A DNA stretch of 64,000 bases. Origin: Rhizomys pruinosus. Taxonomy: Eukaryota > Chordata > Mammalia > Rodentia > Spalacidae. Below the pieces are notes generated by a model. It saw only the letters and a list, made by a program, of their open reading frames with translations. It did not search any database and was not told the origin of the DNA. The position numbers were made by a program, and so were the translations under genes. This document shows positions 55,600 through 64,000 of this stretch, in pieces (the stretch's first letter is position 1; every line of letters starts with the position of its first letter). The stretch lies in NCBI GenBank assembly GCA_009823505.1, contig VZQC01012293.1:1560762-1624761 (forward strand), given 5' to 3'.

Positions 55600-58545
55600 A
55601 AACTACAAACCAGGATATAGGGTTTGGGAAAGTAAATCATTTGTAGTAAATTGTTTATATTTAAGGTATGCCTAAAATTGTTTAAATTTCTCTTATAGGG
55701 TTTTCCTGCTTATTCTTCCAGTCAATGATTATGCAAGGCTTCTTAGGTTTTTCTTCAAGTTTTATCTAAACATAATACAGTAATTAAAAGTACCAGATTG
55801 GTGTAACTTAACTTTTTTGGATGCTTAATGCCCATACTTAAGATCTATACCAATTCAGCCAAGGGATTTAAGGGACAATTTTGTTCCTTGCCCTCTGAGG
55901 TCAACTGGTCCCAAGGGATTTTGTATGAGGGCATTTCTTAAAATGTTCTGCAATTGTGAGTCACCAGGCTTTCTGTGCAGGGAGGTCTTGGAGATCCACC
56001 AACAGAACCCTAGCCAGTGTCCAGTCTCTAAAGAGGAAGCTCAATATAGAGGAAAGTTGCCTTGTGCCCCAAAGGGAATCCCAGTCTAGTAAGACCTGAC
56101 CTTGTCCTCCATAGATGGAACTGGTTAAGAATGGCCAGAAGGAGCCAGGGGCTCTCCCCACCCCGGAAAACCTAAGAGTCCCCTGAAGACCAGAACCTCA
56201 AATGACCTTGAGAAAACAAAGTTTGGTTAATTTGGGCTAATCGTGTGGACTTAAGCACCCAAAAAGAAAGTATAACCAAAAGTCAATTTCTTTTAAAGTC
56301 TGAAAAATTGTGCCTCAGCATATTGGGGGCAAAGTTATATGAAATAATGTTCAAGAGACATAAAAACCTTAGGTCTTGGCCTTGACTGACTGAGTAGGGT
56401 CACCTGCAGCCAAAGTCAAGTCCACTATTGTTATTTATTAATGCTCAATACTAAAATTTCCTCTTTCTTTCTAGCCACTGTCTAAGTGGAAGCTCATATC
56501 CTGACTATTACAAAGCCTGAAAAGCAGATCCTGAGTCCAGACATCATGGCCAAATGAACAGAAGGAGAAACTTAATAAATGGATGTTTTGAACCCCCTGG
56601 TCAAGAAATTCCAAGTTGGACATTGGCATTCACCCTGTTCTTACTTCTCCTCATCCCCTGCCTCGATCATGCGCCTCACTGCTCCTGCCTTCACCTCACT
56701 TTCAAGAGCACTAGTCAAGGACTTTTTTCCCCTCTGTAGTTATCTTTTTGGGGGTCTTTTAGATTGACCCTCTGAAAGGGGGATATCCCAGTTGCCACGC
56801 ACAATGTTACTTTTCAGCATGGAAGGAGTCAAAAGAGGTCAGCATCCGGATTCCCTTCTGGTGATTGGGGTGACCCTTTTCAGAGGGCAACACAACTAAA
56901 CAGGAGCTAGAAATTGATTGGGCAGTTTAGGGATGAGACCCCCCCCCAATTAACCAGACTCTTTTCCAACTGAGAACCGAAGGCTTCCCAGACCAGCCAG
57001 TAAACACATATCTTTCTGGTATCCCCAAAAGAGCAGGAAAAAAAAGAAACAAAAGAAAGAGAGAAGGAAAAATATAGAAGTGCATACCAAGATTGATTAT
57101 TTCACCAGATTAAGAAATGCGAATTCCCCCTCCTTATTTTTTGTTCTTACTGCTTTATTTTGTTATTGTCATTTTGTATTGTTTCTGTTTTCTTGTGAAA
57201 AGAAAAAAAATACATAGAAAAACTTTGTAAAATTATTACTGCCAAGATTATTCTGTGTCTGGGATTTAGGGAAACATACTATAATTCTTAACCATGATGG
57301 AATTATTCCTTGAAAGAAACATGTATGTGTTTTCTGAACTTATTCTCCTTTTTCTCTTGTTCTATAAATGTCTCCGTAAATCTAACCTACTCAATTGTAC
57401 TGAGAGGAATTTATATTGTCAGTAAAATAAGAGTAAACAAGAATTATTCTTTCTAGCCCCTGCACACTGGGAACCCCCAGAGAACAAATCTACAGCTATT
57501 TGGATCAAAATGGATTTTTCTATGAAGACTCCTGACTCCAATCTTATATTTTCCAAGGTTCTGGTTTTAGTCTTTCATCATACTGTTTTTATATGTCATT
57601 TCCAAACCTGTGAGGCTATTGATAACTACTGAAAAAAATGGTTAGTCATCATGACACAGCTGAAAATGAATGAAAAACACTCTTCATTATTCATGGACAT
57701 ACATTCCTTTATGTATTTGAGCTATCTGCAAACAATTCTGGCAACAGCTGAAATGGGTTTACAGAATGTTAAGGGATGAGAAAATGACCAGAAGAAGCCT
57801 CTGAACAAGATTGTTCAAAGCACACTTTTCCTCCCAGCCAGCATGCACAATAACACCTCTGTGAGGAGCAGGCTCTGCTTAGAAGATCAAAGAAAACACG
57901 AGCTTATCAAGAAATCTACTTGTTAAAGGGCCAAAAATGTAGATCAGGCTTGTCTTTCAGAAAGACTCAGGATATGAAGCTGAGGAAAACAGGCAAAGTG
58001 TCTTTCTAGTGAACTGAAGAACAGAAAAAAAAAACCAAACAGTTATGTGCAATTTAGGATGGACTTCGGCCACAGAGCACAGTGTCTGCACTAAAACCTG
58101 TAGACAGACTCATGCCCCTCATACCACTACCCCCAAATTGTTGATTATTTGCCCAAATTTTTCTGAAACTTGTGAAATTATCATAGAAATTTTAAAATGC
58201 TAAACAAGAAGTATTAAATTTCTGAAAAATTTCCCCAAACCTTTTGCATTTATCATTTTAGGAAGATTGAATCCAATGTTAAGCCATTGATCAATTTATA
58301 CATAGAACAAATCATTGGTGTTTGGTATCTTTTTAAGGTAGTTTGTGATATTAATATTTTTCTACTATTTAACTTGAAAAATGAAACTAAAACTGGATGA
58401 TCTCAAAGACACTCTCCAGCCTGAAGTCTTGAAAATACATATGCTTGAAAAACAGAATACATCTGATTATGACATTTCGGTTAGAGTTCTAAAGAACTCT
58501 GAATGTTTCCACCCTCTGGATAGCTAACAACATGTGAAATGAAAG
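55598..58545. other. Unassigned sequence, partly retroelement-like
   Basis: No domain was recognised. A purine run CTGAAAGGGGGAT at 56772-56784 resembles a retroviral polypurine tract, and the region 56550-56770 has two overlapping leucine/serine-rich open frames, but neither LTR ends nor retroviral motifs are visible. The remaining 1.5 kb (57000-58545) looks like unique AT-rich DNA. Confidence 0.35.
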
Positions 58546-58550
58546 CCATG

Positions 58551-58716
58551 GCCAGACAGATGGCTCAGCAGTTAAGAGCACTTGCTGCACTAGCAGAGGA
58601 CCCAAGCTCAGTTCCCAGCATGCTGTGTGGGCTGATTAAACAGCCAACAACATAAGCAAACAAATCCACATACACATCAGTAAATTGAGAAACAAAATAA
58701 ATTTTAAAAATAACTT
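58551..58716 (+). mobile_element. Diverged B2/B3-like SINE
   Basis: GGCCAGACAGATGGCTCAGC, GTTAAGAGCACTTGCTGCAC and GCAGAGGACCCAAGCTCAGT give a tRNA-like head. The body is shortened and ends in ACAAAATAAATTTTAAAAAT. The B box is degraded (GCTCAGTTCCC). Confidence 0.8.
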
Positions 58717-58837
58717 TATAAGCCACAAATATGTACTTGATTTCATACATCTGTTGATCTACCTTTAAACTGAGGAAATATAATTTTCCCTGGATTTAAT
58801 CTATATTTAGGGTTTGACTTTTAATTTCCTTGCATAG

Positions 58838-58872
58838 TGAGTCAGCATTAATTCTTGTACAGTGAGTCAGCA
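58838..58872 (+). promoter_or_regulatory. Two NF-E2/AP-1-like motifs 25 bp apart
   Basis: The ten-base string TGAGTCAGCA occurs at 58838-58847 and 58863-58872. It is the reverse complement of TGCTGACTCA, the NF-E2/MARE-type extended AP-1 site bound by bZIP factors. The flanks also match (CTTG.ATAGTGAG and CTTG.ACAGTGAG types), so a 25-bp unit was duplicated. No promoter or transcript is visible nearby, so activity is unproven. Confidence 0.5.
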
Positions 58873-59265
58873 ATTTTGGGGTGCAAATAGAGAATGTAAT
58901 CTGATTCCCTTACCTGTTGTTAAACAACCCATAAAAACAAAATCTATAGCTTTATCATTTCCCATGATAATCTCATAACTTGCACCTCTTGATGAATCAA
59001 AAGTTTTTATGTATGAGCTTTTATAACAGGGCTACACCCTGTACGCACACATGAAGCCTTGTTGATATTTGCTTTCTGTGGGGTACCCACAAGCACATTT
59101 TTGTGGTAGGCGTTGCTGTTTGCACCAAACTTCAATTCAAGCTTGACTAATACATATCCAAACCTAGTAAACACAAATGAGTAGCATGTGACCATAGTGT
59201 TCTCTATGGGAATTGGGTCTCTTAAGAATTCTCTGATTCATGTGCCCTGGTCTTAATGAGGGTCA
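58873..59265. other. Unassigned non-coding sequence
   Basis: No repeat or gene recognised. Confidence 0.4.
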
Positions 59266-59700
59266 TCACCAGTTTTGTAGCAAAGAGCACACTAGAGAAA
59301 GCAATATTAAGATTAGCATACAAAGAAAGCCAGGTGACAGAGAAAGTCTGGAAGCCTTTCCCTGCCTTGGCTCCATACAACTGGAGCTTGCTCAGGACAG
59401 CTTACAGAGAAAGACTAGATGTCTTTCCTCCCCTGGGCTTCATGTAACAAACAACATGAGCAGGAAAAACCAGCAGTATACAAATCAGGGAGAGTTGGTG
59501 CTGTGTAAATGTCCCATAAGGGATCAGGAGAGCCTGGTTGCTGATTTGAGTGAATGCTTCTCCTCAGCTCTCTAACCTACTTTTATTCTCAAGAGTATGT
59601 TCCCTTTCTTAATAAACTATGTTTCTAGTCTAACCATGTGTCCCTGGTCCAATTCTTTTCTATGTGACAATGAACCTAGATATTTCAACAGGTGCTCCTG
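59266..59700 (+). mobile_element. Possible solo LTR remnant
   Basis: CTTTCTTAATAAACTATGTT (59604-59623) gives an AATAAA polyadenylation signal, and the downstream CTAACCATGTGTCCCTGGTC and CAATTCTTTTCTATGTGACA resemble R-U5 ends of rodent LTRs as I know them. No matching terminal TG or target-site duplication was found, so it is only a candidate. Confidence 0.35.
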
Positions 59701-60721
59701 AATAGTCCTAGGAGCCAAATCTATGCCTAAATACACAGTGGTAAGGACTTGACTTGAGGACATTAAGTGAGACCTTGTTCTGAGAAAACACAATGGTGAA
59801 GTGTCTGAGTGTGTTACATCATAATAATTCAAGTCTTATAAAAAAGGATGTCTTGTATTCTCTAACAACCATTCTATGGATATTTGTGAAAGGGAAACAT
59901 CACAAGAGATTAGAATGTCATCATAGACATATTATTTTAAGAACTTATAATACCATAGTTTATCTAAAATATGTGAGTCTTAAAGCAAATGTTCACATTT
60001 AAGTACATAGAAATATAGAGTCCTGGATCAGAGCCAGGGGATGCAAGCCGCAGAAGGAAATACTGTTAACATGACACATTATTCAGGTCTCTAATCTCTT
60101 GGAATGTTATATAATGTTTCCCTCCACTATCTGGAAAATCTTCTAAACCATAAGAGGTCTTCACCATTGCAAAGAAATCCCCTCTTCTATTCTTAGCAGG
60201 ACTTCATTCAGTAAATTCTTTGCATCTTCTTTTGTTTTAGCATAATTTGAAATGAGTTTCTCACTTCGTAGTTGAAGATGTCACATAAAGAATAAAATTA
60301 GGTTTTTTTTCTCTTCTTGTTGAACTTGATTATTAGTTGAATTCCTTCAGCATAAATGATCGTTTAGGGAACTAAATTCAATCAGTAGATAGGAACATAC
60401 TTTCAATAATCTTTTAACAGAAAAAAATCTGCGATTTGATTTCTCATATGATTCTGTCAGTTAACTATGCCTACTCTGGCTTTAGCCAGAAAGGAGAAAA
60501 GTAAAGCTGACTAAAAGTGATTCCTTTCCTCAAGTTGTTCAAACCTCTAAGGTAAAAAGAAGAAACAGATCATGACAATTATAAAACAGTGTAATTACTA
60601 TGGTAGACAAGAGTGTCAGGCCAATACTGGAAAAGCCACAGGTGAAATGGGAGAGAGAGTCCCAATAGTTCTATTTGAAATTCTGAATCTAACTATGTGT
60701 AATACCCTCTCTCCTCTTTTT
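59701..60721. other. Unassigned non-coding sequence
   Basis: No recognised repeat or gene. Confidence 0.45.
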
Positions 60722-60954
60722 TAAAAAATATTTTATTTATTATTTTTATTTTATGAATGTAGATATATCACTTACACGTAGGTAGGTGCGCTCGTGTTGT
60801 GCGATGGCCTTGGAGGTCAGAAGGCAGAGTTGGATTTCCTGGAACTGGAGTTAGGGATGGTTATTAGCCACCACATGGGTGCTAGGATTCAAACCTGGGT
60901 CCTCTACAAGAGTAGCCATGAGCTCTTAACTGCTGAGACATCTCTCTGGCCCTC
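60722..60954 (-). mobile_element. B2 SINE, minus strand
   Basis: Inverted B2: TTTTATTTATTATTTTTATT tail complement, GGCCTTGGAGGTCAGAAGGC, GGTGCTAGGATTCAAACCTG and GAGACATCTCTCTGGCCC head complement. It is moderately diverged and lacks the internal duplication of the young subfamily. Confidence 0.94.
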
Positions 60955-61940
60955 TCTCTTTTCTTATAATTGCTTCATTTTGTATATATTCTTTCCACCT
61001 TATTTTGTTTTGTTAACATAGAGATGAAATGAGATTCTGTGTTTGTAGCTGAAGATTTATTAAGAGAGAATAAAAGTAACATAAAAATGAAAGAGCTGTG
61101 CTGAGGCTTTACGCCTAAACAAATGATGACATAGATAAAGCAGAGGCTGTGTTCTTAACAACCAAGGTTCAGTGCTCTGTTAGATGTGTGAGTCTCTACA
61201 CTTGGTTGGTTTCTGGTTCTGTGATGGATACACAATGTGAAGAACCAGTGACCATGAGCACTTCCATCCTGAGAGCTCCTGCAGTCGAGTCCAAGCCAGG
61301 TGCACACACCCACACAGCACTTACTGCTCATTCATCTAGAGCCAACTGCTGTCTGATGGGAGGTCATCTGAGCTCTCCACCACAGTAAGATGAGGGTGAT
61401 GTGTGATTCTATGTGCTTAGCTTCCATGCCCACCACTGCTGTGAGTGGGATGAAATCTAAGTCCTCTTCTTTGAAGTTGATCTCTAGCTGTAAGTCTGAG
61501 CACAACAGTAATTCAATCTGAAGTTCCCAGAGGAATAAGCAACAGTGGCTTCACAAACATTATGCTTCTCTGTTTGGGGACTGTAGTTGAAAATGACCTC
61601 ATCACCTTGATGCAAATACTCGGGCTGAACTTAGGAATGTTTTACTGTTGCAGTGAGATGAAGTAAACAGGGCAGGTAAGTCTAAAAGAAATAATTAGGA
61701 AAAAAAACCAAACAGGTGTTTATCTAGTATAGAATTGTAACTCATGCAGAATTCATTCAAATGTACAATTAAACACTAAGACATCAGTAAAAATGCTGCA
61801 AGGCTTGCATGTTTGACACAATATACATGAGACCATGACTCAAAACAAAACAAAATAAAACAACAAAAACCCAAAGACTTGGGTAAAGCTTGGTGGTAAA
61901 GGGTTCGCCTAACATGCACAGGGCCCTGTGTTCAATATTC

Positions 61941-61943
<3 letters not shown>
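60955..61943. other. Unassigned non-coding sequence
   Basis: No recognised gene or repeat. Confidence 0.45.

Positions 61944-61972
<29 letters not shown>
61944..61972. repeat. (AC)n microsatellite
   Basis: About 14 AC units. A head-like GGTAAAGGGTTCGCCTAACATG (61897-61918) precedes it and may be a short relic of a tRNA-derived SINE. Confidence 0.97.
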
Positions 61973-61976
<4 letters not shown>

Positions 61977-62224
61977 CCCCACAAAAGAAAACATATGAAC
62001 ACTGTGTGTATAGCTGTCCAGATAGATAACTGGGTAGATACACACATGCACACAGACAGACCTGAAGAAACTTATTTAGGCTTGTGGGCAATCCATTCAA
62101 CTCAAAGTAAAACTCAGCTTAAGTTTCATTTCCTTACTAATTTCATTACTATTCATTTTATTACAATTTCCTTACTAATGACTTGAGGTAGGTTATCAGC
62201 ACATTATAGAAAAGTCATCATTTT

Positions 62225-62486
62225 GGGCTGGAGAGATGGCCTAGCGGTTAAGAGCGCCGACCGCTCTTACAGAGGACCCGGGTTCGATCCCCAGCACCCA
62301 CATGGCGGCTGAGAGCCGTCTGAAACTCCAATTCCAGGAGAACTCCAGTTCCAGGGGAATCCGAGACCCTCTTCTGACCTCCGCGGCATTGCACGACACG
62401 GGTGCACAAACCTGCATGCAGACAGTACATTGATACACATACCGAAATAAATAAAATAAAATTTAAAAAAAAAAAAAAAAAAAAAA
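62225..62486 (+). mobile_element. Young B2 SINE, plus strand
   Basis: Complete B2 beginning GGGCTGGAGAGATGGCCTAG with a perfect B box GGTTCGATCCC at 62280-62290 and the doubled AACTCC.ATTCCAGG/AACTCCAGTTCCAGG block at 62325-62354. The A tail is about 20 nt. Flanks AAAAGTCATCATTTT and AAAAGTCAGCATTTT give a target duplication with one mismatch (62210-62224; 62489-62503). Together with the near-identical copy at 9433 it is the best candidate here for a recently mobile SINE. Confidence 0.97.
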
Positions 62487-62589
62487 GAAAAAGTCAGCAT
62501 TTTGCGATTGAAATAACAGTCTTCAACGTTGATTTAAAATCCAAAAATGACTGATTCTTTGTTAAATAGCTTTCTTTAGCCATATTTTG

Positions 62590-62611
62590 TTCCTGAAACT
62601 ATAATATATAA

Positions 62612-62642
<31 letters not shown>

Positions 62643-62660
62643 GTTATAGTTGACGATCTT
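62590..62660. repeat. (AT)n tract bounded by short inverted repeat
   Basis: An AT-alternating run (62610-62642) lies between AACTATAA (62596-62603) and TTATAGTT (62644-62651), so the block can fold into a long AT hairpin. Confidence 0.85.
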
Positions 62661-64000
62661 GCCTCTACCTCCTGAGTACTAAGATTATATGCATGAGATA
62701 TCATGACTCCTTTATGTGGTTTGAGGATCAAGCCCAGAGCTATAAAGATATCATTTAGAAGAAGAAAAATATAAAAGCTTGAAATGTTCATTACAAGAGC
62801 CTATATAACATCAAATCATTGAGTAAAGTTTAGCTAACAAACAAGGTACAAATGGTTCAAAAAATGCTGCAAACCAATACATACATATTTATACTAAAAA
62901 CAGTACAGAAATGTGGAAGGCAGCTATGGTGACTTTTGAAATAAAGAAGCGGTATAGAAAATGCAACTGTGTTATGTGGTTTAAATGTATATAATTGGAC
63001 AGGGACCTAGTTGAATCAAATAAGGAAAGCAAAGTAATGAATGTACCAAAAAATAATTTATGGCTAAGAATGAAAGGTGGATCAAGGTAAAATTAGAAAG
63101 TTTCTGTAGGTGGTGCAAGTCCAAGGAGCTAAATGGAGCTAAAATTTGGGGAAGTAGTAGGAAGATAGCAGGGTTCTGAGGATGATACTGACCTCACCAA
63201 GCTTCATCTCTTCAGGAGAGTGAGTTCTGCAAGGAAAATCAGTACGGATCCAACAAGTGAAACTGCTTTCCTAAGCCAGAGGCCTAAAAGAGATTTTAAG
63301 GCACCAAGTTTTCTGATTTTGGTTCTTTATTTAACAATGATGAGCAATAAAATAATTTTCCACATATTCCATTTTATGAAATTTATGTTCTACCCTGTAC
63401 AGGGGTAGGGACACTTCCAGCAGCCTCATCCTACGTACTGTCCAAGAGAAAATAGTTTTGTGTGTGTGCATTATCAAAGATGGCCCAACCATGCAAACAC
63501 ACAAAATAGCCAAATTCTTCCACTGGGGTGGCTGTGGATAGACTCAAATGGTAGTTGAACTAAGAAGTCATATGACATCCACTTCGGCTCTGCTACAATG
63601 GCGCAGTAAGTCAAAGAACAGGAATGAAGAATGTGCTGTTTTGTAGAGCAGAGAGGTGTTTTTGGAAACAAAGAAACAACTTTTGGTGTTAACTGAATGA
63701 GTCTTAGAAATCTGAAATTTGCAGGAAATGAATTACAGATTTAACTTCCTATTTGGAAAAAAAAAAGATAGCAAGAAAATGCTAAATTTTTCAGATTTTT
63801 TTTTCAGGACTTTGAAGAGTGCAAACCAGTTTTCTTGGACACAACTTGACTAGTTCACAGGTCATTTTAGTGAATTATATGAGTTTATGATGTTTATATG
63901 AGTTTATGACCCATGCATCTGAGGAATTGTCTTCATGAAGGACTATGCATAAATATATAGTTTCTATTTGGTAGAGGAAAGTTATTTCCTAGTAGAACCA
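62661..64000. other. Unassigned non-coding sequence
   Basis: No recognised repeat or gene to the right edge of the window. A short duplication TATGAGTTTATGA occurs near 63877-63908. Confidence 0.45.

Noticed and set aside
55335..55640. 101-codon frame with a long phenylalanine run
   Set aside because: It is the complement of the 75-A tail of an L1.

Overview
This window is non-coding mammalian nuclear DNA from a myomorph rodent. The evidence is the repeat content: many B1 (7SL-derived), B2 (tRNA-derived) and B4 SINEs, rodent-type L1 elements, and older MIR and L1M remnants. The young B2 copies have an internal duplicated segment that I do not associate with mouse or rat B2, so a muroid outside Mus/Rattus (for example a spalacid or cricetid) is plausible, but the species cannot be fixed from this sequence. 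I found no host exon, RNA gene or CRISPR array. The open frames are short and come from L1, an endogenous retrovirus, SINE antisense strands, microsatellites or chance. The window is either intergenic or inside a large intron.

Layout. 1-1.1 kb: 3' end of an L1. 4.4-6.1 kb: B4, B2 and L1 tail. 7.4-9.85 kb: a decayed class II endogenous retrovirus pol region on the minus strand (reverse transcriptase, RNase H, integrase), broken by a young B2. 9.9-10.2 kb: L1 3' UTR. 11-20.7 kb: dense SINEs, an old L1M block, MIRs and a three-level nested repeat at 17.35-18.29 kb. 20.7-36.6 kb: mostly unique sequence, with a partly self-duplicated B2 (27.0-27.4 kb), a 5'-truncated L1 containing an expanded microsatellite (28.2-28.8 kb) and a 5'-inverted L1 (32.5-33.3 kb). 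37.3 kb: a near-perfect hairpin. 38.8-44.15 kb: a 2.56-kb direct tandem duplication. Its first copy contains a one-N gap whose flanks repeat the same 239 bp. 45.1-51.3 kb: an L1 cluster, including a long minus-strand L1 with recognisable ORF1 and endonuclease parts but a missing reverse-transcriptase core, followed by nested B1s. 51.5-64 kb: older repeats, young B2s, a 75-nt A run and long unassigned stretches.

No genes act together here; the history is one of retrotransposition, nesting and local duplication. The best leads are structural: the tandem duplication and its assembly gap, a SINE insertion made only of the tRNA-like head yet flanked by an 18-bp target duplication, the 30-bp hairpin with its extra direct copy, the twin-primed L1, and a tandem pair of NF-E2/AP-1-like sites. 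I did not find a previously undescribed biological system.
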